Shown here: piece by piece, positions 37,781 to 49,910 of the stretch
How positions within the stretch are numbered: position 1 is the first letter of the stretch
Layout of the letters: every line of letters starts with the position of its first letter
Source: Apis mellifera
Taxonomy: Eukaryota > Arthropoda > Insecta > Hymenoptera > Apidae
NCBI RefSeq assembly: GCF_003254395.2
Contig: NC_037642.1
Span: 3,861,384-3,925,383 of the forward strand
DNA length: 64,000 bases
Reading direction: 5' to 3'
The notes under the pieces: generated by a model
Database searches by the model: none
What the model saw: the letters and a program-made list of their open reading frames with translations, nothing else
What the model was told of the DNA's origin: nothing
Translations under genes and position numbers: made by a program

Positions 37781-38800
37781 AGTCGCAAATTTATGAGTGA
37801 GTGAGTAAGCTTTCGATTAATCGTGGGTATCTTAAATTAGTTTTGATTTGTTTAATACGATGAAGACGAGATTTGTATGATGTAACGGAATTACAATATT
37901 TCGATTAATTTTGTATGAATGAGAAGAATGAATTAAACGAATTGATAATTGTAGAGCTAGTTTAACTATTGTTTTTTTATTAGAAGACAGGATTCATATT
38001 GCATATGTGTATTATATGCAAATATATTTTCCTAATAGATGAATCCAATATCGTAGTACTCTTTGATTATTTTTCATCGTATTCCTGAAAACATGAAACA
38101 TTATTTATATAGATTTATATAAAATTGTACAATGCAATTTCGAACTCACATGATTTTAAATCGAGATAGCATTTAAGCGATATACCAGTAAATTGGTCGT
38201 TGCACAAATGGTATTGTAAAGAGAGTTTCTTCCACAAAAGATTTTATAAAATATGTCTTCACGCCCACCACAACCAAATAACAACAAAGTCGCTATCTGA
38301 AAGAACCTTTAAATAAAAGTACCTACGATGAGAAATAACAATTCCAAAGTCTTCCAAACTTGGCAGGTTTGAAATATTCTGTAGTCTGGAAAAATGAATG
38401 TTTCGCTATTTCTACATTGTTGCGGGCTTCTCTGATATAATAAAGAGATATTCCCGTTTGAAGGGTTAGAAAAAGTTGCATTATTTTGTTACTTTTTTTT
38501 TTAATTTACAAGAAAACTTCTCCACCTAGAAAATTGCAAAAAGTTTGAAACTGTGCGAAAGAATTTAAAAAACGCTAAAAACAAAATCATTTTTCTTTCT
38601 TCTTTTTTATCTCGACAAAAGAACATAACATTTTATGAATTTTCGAGAGAACCATGTATTTAAAAAAAGAAAGAAAACTCAACGAATTTGAACATCGAAA
38701 TGACAGATTTTTTAATTTACCTCGTAACTAGTACTTAACCTAATGCAAATCTAAAAATAATCACGCTTTCTTCCATCCACTTCAAAATCGAACACTTAAA
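37780..38800. other. AT-rich stretch
   Basis: AT-rich filler with an intermediate patch at about 38230-38470. Nothing assignable. Confidence 0.5.
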
Positions 38801-39750
38801 ATATGCATTAACGCTCAACACTGGTACTGCATCGGGGACATAGAGCTGACATTTGCCGAAATCCGATTTGCATTGCAAACTTCGGAATCGTTGGTTCGAA
38901 ACGGTGGCTGATCGAAGAACTGTGACCGTAGGTGATTAATTGTTCCATTGCGCTTTGCGAGTAATTTAGTTTGTTATCAGCGCGAAAGGGTGGGCCATTA
39001 TATTTCCATTTGTTGGTATCATAATCGCGATTGCTTCGCTCAACGATAAGCATAAATCGAGTAATCGCCTTAGCGTCAGGAAATGTCGGCCGAATAATTG
39101 GCGACAGTGTTACAAAATCAAAATTCCAATATGCCTACGTGTAATCTCCGATTGCTGCCGTTTCATATTAGTGGTTAATGTTGATTGAAAGTAGTTGGTA
39201 TGCTGGAACGTTGATTCTGCCAACACATTAACACGATGTGTTACTTTGAAGCGTTCAAATATTGTTGTTCATAATGAGTTAATACCATAGTTGACGAGGA
39301 TGTTGATAATGTACGTGTAGATCCTTGTGTATGTAACTTGGCTTATCATTGTTATGCAAGAATTTATGAAAGAATCTTGTTAATCTTGATTTTAGAAGAA
39401 AACTTTCTCAAGGAGGTGATCCGTATATTCTTCGAACAAGCAGCATAATTAAAATATATCACAGTGAAAAATATATGAATAAAGAAAGATGTAATAGATA
39501 TTTTCTGCTCCTTTAAACATAGAAATAAATTATTATTGAATGCTATTTAAATAAAAATAAAAAGAAAAATAATTGTTCCACTGCTATCCAAAATACTTGT
39601 CTTTCTATTGGTTATAAAAAAAGACTTTAATCTATCGTATTATTTTCGGCAAAGAGGAAGTACGTGAATAAAAAATGATCTCGTAAATTAGTAATAAGAC
39701 GACAGAAAATAGTAGAGACGATTTTAACCATTGTATCCTTTCCTCTCGTG
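38800..39750. other. Moderately complex patch
   Basis: Balanced at 38800-39240, then increasingly AT-rich. No recognisable gene or repeat family. Confidence 0.35.
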
Positions 39751-39935
39751 AGAAAGATTAATCGATAGGAACTGAAATTCTTGCCAGATTCCACTATGCC
39801 AAGTCGAAATATAATTCAACGATGCTCCCTTTACACCTAGATAATAATTTCCACATTGGGAGACGCACACTTGGACAGTGTAATCAAGTTTTCGAAAAAT
39901 TCACTTGCTATCGCTGCTATCCCAAGTAGGCTAAT

Positions 39936-40013
39936 GGATTCGTAGCGATATACGTTGAATTGAAACATCGTTTCCGAAATTGCACGTAATCTGATGCGAA
40001 CGATGATTCACCG
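39936..40013 (+). repeat. Dispersed duplicated block, copy R1
   Basis: A 78-bp block related to R2 at 43300-43375 in the same orientation. The best part, 39962-40013, agrees at 42 of 52 positions without gaps (GTTTCCGAAAT, CGTAATCTGATGC and AACGATGATT are shared exactly). The preceding 26 bp align with two small gaps. It lies at the right edge of a moderately complex patch (39750-40010). Confidence 0.7.
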
Positions 40014-40029
40014 ACTGTATACAAATTGA

Positions 40030-42880
40030 ATAATCCTATAAAACGTACACATTTTACTTTCCTCACTCTATATATATATATTTGCACGAATTAATCCTCA
40101 CTAGGTACTATAAATTTTATTAAATCTTTGTTATCGGTGCAAAGTCGGTATAATTTATGTCCCGTGAAAATATTTATAAAAATTTTTTAATGGAGTGATA
40201 CGTTGCAGATGTCGTATCCTCAACTTGAATTAATTTAAATATTTGTAATGGAGCTAATGATGCATGGTTAAAAGTAATTTTAATTTCAATCTGGAATTGT
40301 TTTGAAGAATTGAATTGAAAAATTCTTTTTGTAATGTTATACGCAGACGTTGGATAGAAGATAAAGAAATAAAATAGATGAATTATAGAAAAAAGGAAAC
40401 TTGCAAATGTTTTTGACATTTCATTAGAATTCAAAATTTTGGAAATAATGGAATTTGTGTGATCAATAAATATTTAAGCGATCACTAGCGAAGATATTGT
40501 CGATCAAATTGTTTTTAATTAATTAATTTTTATTTTTGTATAAATATTTTTAATTATAAAATTTAATTACGAATTTAATTTAATTAGAAAGTTACAAAAT
40601 ACTACGGGCAATATCCAAAATCAGAAGCAAAAAGAGGAGATAAAATTAATTAAATTTATCAGTTTCTCATACCATAGTATTCGTATGGTATCTTCCTATC
40701 TACTAATATTGCTATTTAAATTTCATCGAATGTTACCAGAATGAAGCTTTAAATCCTTTTCTATGAATATTTGTAAAAAAAAAAATCTTGACAATAAATC
40801 TTAATAATTTGTGAAAATTTTTACAATTGTTCGAGAGGGAAAACTTTTATTAAAAAAGTTCAAAATAACGGAAGTAATGTTTATTGAATGCAATTGAATC
40901 TATCATTTTTTATTGTTTCTATCTGACAATAGAATTTTCACAGTATCATCCACGAGCAGAGTATTTCAGAATATTGCAAAAATACGATACGTATTTGAAT
41001 ACATAATTAAAACGAGTAATAAATAATCTGCTATAACTATGAAACTGTCAATAATGTTTCTCGAATTTCGTTTTATCTTTTAATCTAGAAAAATTGATTA
41101 TTAAGAATTTGAATAATTTTTCTTGTCTGACATAAAAAAAAAAGAAGCATGATTTGTACAAAAGATCTTGTCTTAACAAATCGATTGTAATCGATTGGTT
41201 AAAATCAATTTTCTCTCTGGTCATTATTCAATTTCAAAGAGCTGATATAGACAGAATGTGGAAGATAGTTAATCAATACTTTTCCATCCTGCTAACGGAA
41301 CTTGTGCGAATGCGTTCGTGATTGATGATATAAACTGATAAACTCATTTACTGCGGAAACACTCATTCATTCATTAACGCGGTATTTATTTGGTAAAACT
41401 AAATCATATAGATCAGAAGAAGAAGGAGAGAAATAGGGGAAACAACTAAATTAAATTAATTAAATAACAATAAAGTAGTTAATCAGTTTAGATCGAGGTT
41501 GAAATGATAGTATAAATGAGATAAAATAATTATTAACTTAATTTTTACACACCATTTGTCTTTTGGTTTCAATATTTCTTCTCTGAAAATGTGTTATTCA
41601 ATAACAATCTGCATTTGAATCTGCATCTTTCGATAAAAAAATAAAAAATTATTGGCACAAGTGTTATTTGCAATATTTATAATCTTTATATTTAGAAGAG
41701 TATAAATATTTCTGAAAGAAAAAAAGTTCTCTTCAATCTTTCTTGCAATGTATAAAAACTAATCTATCATACGGAAAATAGTGTGACATTCCAAGCGTAA
41801 AGGTTGTATTGTTTCATTTTTTTATAAGAATAAAACAGTTATCTACGATCTATGAATCAAAGAATTGAATAAAAGAAGGGAAGGCAAACTATGAATGACC
41901 AATCGATTTCACATAGATACAGGTACTAAATGTCTCAACGTTACAGATAACGAAGTTGGTCTATATACCGAACCTACAAAGAACCGCAACGTAAAGCTAA
42001 ATTTAACCCTTCTATTTAAGCAAGCTTGCAGACAACCCAGGTGAAATCGTTTCAACAAGTTTCTCTAAACAGCGTATGTTGAATTTCAATTAAATCGCTG
42101 ACATTCGTAATTGATAAGTTGTGGAGAATTTTTAGAAAGTCAATTTGTGCAATAGAGAATAATCGATGATTCGATTATTTACGCTTATTTGCACAAAATT
42201 TCTAAACACAAATTAAAAATTAGATTTAACGCAAAGTTTGAAGTTGCGGAATGTTGTTGCAAAGTACAAAGTTTAATCCTGTGGTTAAACTCCTAACAAG
42301 GTAGCTTAATTGTAAATTGAATCGGTTGATTGAATTAGTTGTTTAATTGGATTAATGATTAATTAACGTAATTCTTCATCGTTCATATATTTTTTTTTTA
42401 ATAAAAATTGATTATAATTGTTCTACTCACGAGACAATTTCTAAAGAAATTCTTAATTCAAACTGTCAAAATATTATTTGACATCACATGATTAATTTCA
42501 AAGCAATTTGATCAATTTAATTCGTGTACACATAAATTAATATCCTTAATTCTTTCCCAATATCTCTAGTTTTCAGACACATTGTCAATATCCATTGCTT
42601 CCATTTTCTTGTAATATTTCTTTCAATTTCTACAAAAAATTACAAATTATAACATAAAATAATAATAGAATCCACATTTTCAAAGATCTTACCATTTTTT
42701 TGAAATATTTATAATAAAACAAATGTTTACACATGTAATTCCTTGATAATGTACATCAATATCAATCACTTAATATCGTTTTTATATACTTATTATAAAA
42801 TTATGGACAAGAATATCTTCCCAACTTTTCCTTTTATCAAAACTGCACATTATTCATTTCTTTAATTAACCTTATGATAA
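40030..42880. other. Long AT-rich stretch
   Basis: AT-rich filler. A slightly more complex segment at 41910-42070 contains no recognisable frame or motif. AATCGATT occurs twice in tandem near 41178-41196. Confidence 0.5.
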
Positions 42881-43660
42881 ATATCTCCTTCATATCTCAC
42901 GAACGATGTCACTTGCAAGACGACCCAATGCTTTCGTCCCAAACGAACTGGCACGTGTTAAATCAATTAAATCGCTGCGCTCTCAGAAATAACGCGCCTA
43001 CACATTTTCGTCCGCAACGTAAACTTTGGAACGGCCAACTACCCAAACAGTAATTAAACCCGGATCGGAGGGCGTAACAGCCGGATGACGGAAGGTATAA
43101 CCGTGGCGGCTCTAATAACCTGCTCGTAATTTTAAACACTGCCCGTTATCGTGGATCACCATGGGCGATCGCATTGCCGGAGCCAAAAGCATTGGCCCGT
43201 AACTACGAAATGCCTGTTACATACATACGCATCGCGCGATCAGGTTTTCCTGGAAAATCCTGGAAATCTGTGGCTCTCGATGGCGCGAGACAGATGCGCG
43301 GATTTCTATCGTAAACGCGAATCGAAACGGTGTTTCCGAAATCATGCGTAATCTGATGCAAACGATGATTTAGCGGCGGGCAGAGAGCCACCTCGAAAAG
43401 GGTCCAAAATGGCCACCGGGCTCGAATAGGACGTTGTGACGTTACGGCCGGCATTATTTTGCGTTTTGTTCACCGAGCCTCGCCGTTCGCTGCGAGGGAA
43501 AGCGTCGTTAATATTGATGAAAGCCGCCGCTGTCGAAACGGTCATGCCTGTTTCCACCTGGCCACCTCTCGTACCAATACATCCTACCCTTTCAATGTAG
43601 AAAGAGTTGGGCGTTCATTTTGAACGCGGTGGATTCAGACGATGCGGAAGTTTGCGCGAA
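42880..43660. other. GC-rich island containing block R2
   Basis: CpG-rich island with a 67-codon plus-strand frame and overlapping minus-strand frames, none recognised. It contains the word AAAATGGCCACCGG near 43408 and the duplicated block R2 (43300-43375). A duplicated block in an island suggests a shared regulatory module. Confidence 0.4.
43300..43375 (+). repeat. Dispersed duplicated block, copy R2
   Basis: Diverged same-strand copy of R1, 3.36 kb downstream of it. R2 is richer in CpG than R1, consistent with mutation of CpG or different constraint in the two copies. Neither copy has visible terminal repeats or target-site duplications. Confidence 0.7.
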
Positions 43661-43970
43661 ATTGTGCGCTTTTCAAATGATTTTTTCAGTCTTCCAGTTT
43701 TCTTTCTTTCTTTTCGAATTTGAAATAAAGCGAATTTGAAAGCGAATTTGTTAAATTTGTCCTCGTTGAAGATTAAGGATATTAAATAATCCAAAAAGAG
43801 GAATCTTATTCTCTTCGTTTTGTTCGATCGGATAGGAAGACTTTTTTGAATTGTAGACATTGTATATAATAATAAAATAAGATAAAATATACGTATAATC
43901 TGTTTCTTGAATCTTCTGAAAAGAAAAAAAAAAGTCAATACGTAATCCAGAAAAGCGATCAAAAAAGCTT
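43660..43970. other. AT-rich spacer
   Basis: AT-rich filler, nothing recognised. Confidence 0.45.
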
Positions 43971-44470
43971 ACCAACGATTAAACATTTTGCCCACGTTCG
44001 ACTGGTGGAAAAAATCGATACGGATGCATCGAGAAGATCAGGGGTGGTATCCACCACTATCTTCCACGCAACGCTAACGCCCAACCCCCGGAAATAAACA
44101 GAAAAAAATACTAACCCAATAATGCTAGCGGCAGTGATTGATAGCCGGCACGCAATAATACCGGGTGGCCGGATAAAAAGTCGGGAGTCAAGCTGACAGA
44201 TGGTCGACGCGTAGCAGGATACAAACGAGTGGACGACGAATTGGAAAAATTTCAACGTTAATGACAGACCGACATATCGATCGGTCGAAAATCGTCGCGC
44301 GATTTTCGTTTCATTAAAAAATCCCTCGCGAAATTCCTTCCATCGAACGAATTCACGAACGCCCTTCTCCTTCTTTTTTCTTTTTTTCCTTCTTTTTTTT
44401 TTAAAGCTTCTCACTCTCACCATCCCCCTTTACGACGAGATCATTATTTTCTCATGCACCTGTTCTTCCG
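43970..44470. other. GC-richer island
   Basis: The minus strand stays open for 154 codons (43959-44423), among the longest frames in the window. Its start is a Lys/Arg homopolymer-like stretch made by a T/C tract (44366-44402), and the rest matches no family I recognise. Not accepted as a gene; candidate regulatory DNA. Confidence 0.35.
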
Positions 44471-46390
44471 TTCGCAAAACCAAATGTATTTCTATAACGG
44501 AGATATTTCGACCAGAAATTACGCTTCGCGAGAGATTTGTTATTTTTTTCTTTCTTCTTTCCTTTTTCGATTTTCGATTTCTGTTTGTCACGGATATTTA
44601 TTTAAGGATATCGCGTTACGTATTATTTTCATAATCGATGAATGTCATAGTGGATGATGATGATGAATTATATTTAAAATCATCGAATATATTCGTATAT
44701 TCAGATAATATTGTCTCTCGTAGCCGTAGCTTTTTTTTTTTTTTTTATAAAGATTTGAATATAGGTTTTTATCGAGAGCACCATTTATTATACGGTTTGT
44801 ATGGCGGTATTTGAATTTTATCTCAATATGAATGGTTCGTGCGATATTTTTATACTCGAATGACCGATTAAAATACTTTCATCATTTATATAAGATATGC
44901 ATATATTGACCATTGAATTTTCTTTCCAATTTTCTCTGCATCTGAAATTAGATTATATATTAGATTATCGCAGGTATAAATAATAATTTCACTTAATTTA
45001 AATTTCTGACGAAAAGAATTAATTCTTCATATATAATTCTTTAATAATAAATAATATGATGAAGTAGACCATCATATATTTTTTTCTATTCGAGGATCCA
45101 AAGGATTTTGGCAACTTTCATTCAGAAGGATATAAAAATAAATCATAAATTTAATTGCGTCGGTTTATTAAAAGATTATATATCATTTGTAATAAAAGAA
45201 ATTTCAATCAGCCTAAAATAATTAAATATTCGTTGGTTAAAAAAGTAGAGTATGAATATATTTTTTGGTTTGAAAATTTCAAAATATTATTACGAAGAAT
45301 AATATTTTGACAGACAAAATTTTATAAATATTCATATTTAAATAACACAAAAATATATACAAAAATAATTCCGTTCATAAAGAAAATAAAAAAAATTTTT
45401 TTTAAATATTTAAAAAGCAGAATAATACGTATAACTCAATTGAAAATGTTTACGCGAAAATGTATGAATGTCGCGTAAAATGTGTGAAATATTTTTAGGA
45501 TAATTCGCGCATTCCTTTCTACATCATAAAAAACTTCCAGATAATCTTTTTCATTCAGATGAAATAATTATGCAATCGTGCAAGAAGCTAACTAACTGTG
45601 AAACTCTCTCCAGAATTTGCTTCACAAGTGAAATACTTAGCTATGCGCGCCGATAGCTGGTTTTATAACTAGAAACACGCTTGTTGGAGCGACGCGGACA
45701 AATATTTTATTTTATCCGGATGTGTCAGCGCGGGAAATCTTGGATTCTGATAAAATATTTAAAAGAAAAATAAAAGAATCAGGAAGGAGACTGAAAGAAA
45801 ATGAATTATTCTGAAATTAATTTTAAATTGTACATAAACGAAAGCAGAAAGAAGACAAAGGGATACAACAAGAAACTATTTCCTGGTCCTTTGAATTCTT
45901 ATATTTGGAGACTTATATCTACGTTCCCCCATTTTCTTTTCCATTAAGTACAAAATTGCGAAATTGCCATAGGCTATAAAGAAATTCCTATCCTAATTTA
46001 CGATTTCAATTTAAAATTCTCGACTGAAAGAAAGATTATTTCGAATTGAAATTTCTATTTCTCTTTAATAACATTCTGATGATAAATTTATATAACGGAT
46101 AATAATAATAGGCTATCTTTTTAAAGATAATTTAATAATTGATGAATAATCACGATATATAATCGTCGTAAAACGAAATAGATGTAATAAATTAAATTAA
46201 CATCTATCATATCTAATTATAGTAGAAATACAATTAAAAAGATACAAAAAATTAATTTCTGTTCAGATATAACTTTAACAAGTAGTATTTTAGTAAAATT
46301 ATTTCTGGTGAAATTATTATCCCAGAAATTACCAATTTACTGAAATTTCTACTAAAACCGTCTGAATGAAAATATTAAATTAATATTTAT
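44470..46390. other. AT-rich stretch with T16
   Basis: AT-rich filler with a 16-base T run at 44731-44746. A more complex patch lies at 45590-45750. No gene recognised. Confidence 0.5.
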
Positions 46391-46567
46391 GAAAAGCTCT
46401 CTCCACCGAGCAAAGAAGGAAGCTCATTGCCGAAAATCATTGATGTGACCACACGCATTAAAGGACATCTGAGGAGGAAGGCCATTGGATCGTTTCACGA
46501 TCCACGTTAATTTCGAATCAAAGGTAATCGATGCGCGTTCGTTTACAGCTGAATTAACTAACTTAAA

Positions 46568-46580
46568 TGGTCAAAGGTCA
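46568..46580 (+). promoter_or_regulatory. Candidate DR1 nuclear-receptor site
   Basis: TGGTCAAAGGTCA is two hexamer half-sites (TGGTCA and AGGTCA) separated by one base. This is the DR1 form bound by HNF4 and by RXR/USP-type receptors. The second half with its 5' extension, TCAAAGGTCA, also resembles FTZ-F1/NR5A sites. Confidence 0.4.
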
Positions 46581-46599
46581 GAGACATAGTCCTCCACGT

Positions 46600-46613
46600 A
46601 CACACACACACAC
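46600..46613. repeat. (AC)7 microsatellite
   Basis: Seven AC dinucleotides, continuing into ATGTGG. Confidence 0.9.
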
Positions 46614-46829
46614 ATGTGGTCGTAACATGAACAAGTGTAGGTGCGACCGTGTGGACAGGTAAGAAGAGACCTGTATGCGTGACGATGGCACGTCCACGCT
46701 ATGTTGTAATTGCCTATTAGGTTCGCTGGTGCAATGCACTTTATAACCGACGTGCACCCTTTTAACACACGACGATCGTGATATACGTCAGAGTATCCGT
46801 GAGGAAAATTACTATCAAATATCGCAGCG

Positions 46830-47130
46830 AGTGATTCTCTTTATATACACATATTAGAACATCGTTATGTATATGATTAATCTAATTATTTATTCATCTC
46901 CTCAAGAAATATCCCGTATTCTTCTCAAGAATATTTAATTGAATATAGTTTCATTATATTTATTCTAATCTTTTCAGAATCACATTGTCCATATTTATGA
47001 ATATTAACGACCATGTGCTAATCTTCGTAAAATCGTCAATATTTTCGAGCACATTATCAGATTTGTGTGCTTTTAACATATATGCAATATTTATTAATCT
47101 ACGTCACTTTTATCTTTGGTTAAATGCACG
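46830..47130. other. AT-rich spacer
   Basis: AT-rich filler, nothing recognised. Confidence 0.45.
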
Positions 47131-47149
47131 TAAATCAAAAAAGAAAGAG

Positions 47150-47174
47150 CGGAGATAAAATGCATTTATCTCCG
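47150..47174. promoter_or_regulatory. Inverted pair of GATA-factor sites
   Basis: Perfect inverted repeat with 10-bp arms (CGGAGATAAA and its complement) around ATGCA. Each arm carries AGATAA, matching the GATA-factor consensus WGATAR, in opposite orientation. It ends 83 bp upstream of the TATA box at 47257. Confidence 0.45.
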
Positions 47175-47256
47175 TTATATCCGAAGATCCCTGGTTTCTG
47201 CATCGTAAAACCTTGTTGTATTCAAACGCTTAATACTCCTGCACCGCGTTAAGTAG

Positions 47257-47290
47257 TATAAATAGAACGGAGCTACGTTTTGCTTCAGGA
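47257..47290 (+). promoter_or_regulatory. Candidate core promoter (TATA + initiator)
   Basis: TATAAATA at 47257-47264, followed by TTCAGG at 47285-47290. The presumed start A (47287) is exactly 30 bp from the first T of the TATA box, the canonical arthropod spacing. The palindromic GATA pair lies just upstream. The sequence downstream holds only short unrecognised frames (for example 68 codons at 47470-47676), so the transcript could be noncoding or its coding exons may lie outside the window. Confidence 0.4.
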
Positions 47291-48400
47291 TTGTCTGGTA
47301 TTAATTCAGACTTAATGCCAATGTTACAGTAATGTATTATTACCGTGCCTAGGCTACTGTTATCTTACAAACCAGCCGTTTTTACCGTTGTAGAAATATC
47401 GGTATACGACTTCTGATTCTTTAAATCATACATATTTTAATACGTCTGGATCGAACTGGTTCCTAGACTTTGCACAACGCTCTACCTGGCCGTGTGTACG
47501 TTCGCATAAAACAGGAGATTATTGAAAGAAATATCTATACAATGTCTCGTTCCCTGCGTGTAATTCCAATATTTATCGAATCCTTTCTCCTCTACAAAAA
47601 GACCAAATCGAATTCCGCTGTTGTTCAGTTGAAAAAGTATCATCTCAATGTTCATTCTGTAAACAAATTTTTATAAAAATTCCCTGGCTATATGTTATCT
47701 TGTAATAATCGTAGAAAGCATTGTTTCTTCTAGGATTACTATGTTTTGTAAAAATAACGTAAACTTATCGTTAAATTTTATTTAAATGGATGTGTTGAGT
47801 TATTATGTTTCTAAGATTTTTATTGCGTTAGAATATGAAATTGTATAATATTGATGTAAATCTAGTTTTAATTTACTTTCTTTAACAACAAGTGAAACTG
47901 AATTTATTTAAGATGAAACTTATTAATTAAGGAAACATCTTATGCAAGTGATGTTCGAGTTGAAAGTATTCATAGTTGTGATCCAAAATTAGCAACACTC
48001 TGAGTTTGTAAGCTGATTTGACCACAGTTATGATAAGAGAACTGTTATCAGTTCTCTGGAGTGTTTCAAACTTACACACTCTCTAAATTACTGGGAACCA
48101 TGAAAGTAATAGTACAAGGATACTATAAAAGTATATTTAGTAAATAAATATCACTCCTTCTCTGACTTCATTAAACTTTGTAACGTTTAATTTTGCTTAA
48201 TTGATTCGTAGAATATTGGAAATGCTTGAATTACTGGATTAAGAATATAATATATTCGCAATTACGACTAAAACTGATTTTTATGCAGTTAGAAAATATG
48301 CCATTGCTTTCGTGCAAAGTTACAAATGAAACTTCGAATTCTCATGCAAAAATTGTAAGAAAAAACTGAAAATTTTACGATCAAAATTTACTTAGAAAAT
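47290..48400. other. Mixed region downstream of the candidate promoter
   Basis: Moderately complex at 47290-47600, AT-rich after that. A perfect hairpin with 9-bp arms (AGAGAACTG, loop TTAT) lies at 48036-48057. No recognised gene. Confidence 0.4.
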
Positions 48401-48500
48401 ATAGAAAACCATGCCATTGAAATACTTCTTGTTTTATTCCGATATTTCAATCGGTTGTTGAGATATAAGAGTTCAAAATTACCATATTACTTAAGACGGT
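48289..48500 (+). repeat. Relic of an unnamed interspersed repeat (copy C)
   Basis: Positions 48400-48480 align with copy B (12034-12120, minus strand) over about 80 bp with one small gap and, over its second half, with copy A (11834-11890). Shared landmarks are the TTGTTTTATT-CGATAT-TCAAT core and AGATATAA downstream. Within the relic TTAGAAAATAT and ATGCCATTG recur (48289-48306 and 48392-48419), so it may contain an internal duplication of about 100 bp. No termini identified. Confidence 0.45.
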
Positions 48501-49000
48501 AGACGAAGATTATGAATGAATTCGCGACCTATATTTTTCTTAGAAATGCGTACTACGTTTTTCCAAGAATCTGCCACTTGTCTGGACCTTGAGGTTGGTC
48601 AGTGAGACGAAATGCAAGCAAGAAGTCCGAATAAGCAATAAGGACGGAGATAATAAAAGATTAAAAATTACCTTTTTCTTTACAGGACGATTTCTCGGGA
48701 GTCATATCGTGATCAAAAAGCGTTTTAAAGGGCAAGATTCTGCGCTTCCAATCGTTTTTTACTTATTGAGTTAAACTTATTAACTTTATAGTTATACCGG
48801 TTCAAAGTTTTCTTAATTTCAATAGAGTTTTAAGATGAAATCACGTGATAGATATATTTATTTCTGGAAACATATTTTATATAAATAATCCTACTAATCG
48901 TATACGAATATGAATTTATTTAATATAACTAACAAGTACAAAAATTGGACTATATATAAAGATAGATTTATCTGATAAATTTCTAATAAAATACGAGAAA
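48500..49000. other. Moderately complex patch, then AT-rich
   Basis: Balanced patch at 48540-48760, then AT-rich sequence. Nothing recognised. Confidence 0.35.
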
Positions 49001-49480
49001 AATGAAATATTGGTATTTCCATTAAAGTTCGCGAAAGACATCAAGAATCCGCAAATATTTATAAATCCTTTCCTGGGAGATAACCGAGGAAGAAAAGGGG
49101 ACAAACTAAGAGAGTTTGATCCCTTAATCAACTCGCTTGATCCTTCAAATCACTGTAAATGTCGCAAAAGCTGCAAACAAAGCTCGCAATAATCCTGGCC
49201 AGTGTAATCCTTTCCGGATGAAAGGTCGAAGGGGGCGTAAAAACTTTCGAAAGTCGAAAACGCTCAAGTTTCATGAACTTTTGACCCAGCCATTTCCTGC
49301 CTAACCAGCACACCGGCGCACGGAAACAGACTATCTCGAAACTTCGACGTTTGACTTAATATGTTGCTTCGACACACCAACAGAGTCGCACATGCGAAAA
49401 CCTTTACCATTTTGTGTCTGTTTGGTCCACCGTTACGCACGATAAATCCGCTTAGCAGAAACAAAATAGCAGTTTCATCT
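49000..49480. other. Moderately complex island
   Basis: Balanced composition, open on both strands for about 60-66 codons without recognised domains. Confidence 0.3.
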
Positions 49481-49910
49481 TGTTTATATTTCGGTAGAAA
49501 TCCGATCGAATGGAATCACTATTACGAGTTTTAACATAATTAAAAGCTTCATTATTAAAATTGTCAGAAAATAAAACTATATAGAAAATATCTTTTGTAC
49601 ATATAAATTTACACTCTCTAAATTTAATTTATTTTCGCTGTGGGATATTATTATTTCAAAATGCAATGTTAACTTTTAAATAAATGAAACAGAAACTTAC
49701 ACACTGATGCTACATTTAATCGTTGCTTTACTCTTTATCATCTTTATTATATCGTTTCCAGAAAACTATCTCTTATCTTTCCTGCATTTTACACACTTTA
49801 TAACTTTCGACTAAAACGTCCAATTCCATCACGTGTCTATTACCAAGACGATTAAGCTAAGAAATAAAATATAATACTAAATACTAAGAATTTCATAAAC
49901 TTCGTAAACT
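49480..49910. other. AT-rich spacer
   Basis: AT-rich filler, nothing recognised. Confidence 0.45.

Larger units (their letters stand above)
46390..46830. other. Island with DR1 element, hairpin and CA repeat
   Basis: Balanced island. Its elements are a 7-bp-arm hairpin (GGATCGT/ACGATCC) at 46487-46503, a TCF-like ATCAAAGG at about 46518-46525, a DR1 nuclear-receptor element at 46568-46580, and a CA repeat at 46600-46613 flanked by CCAC and GTGG. This density of recognisable sites supports an enhancer reading. Confidence 0.45.

Noticed and set aside
43959..44423. 154-codon minus-strand frame
   Set aside because: It begins with a Lys/Arg stretch encoded by a T/C-rich tract, has no recognised domain, and the island is CpG-rich and stop-depleted in general.
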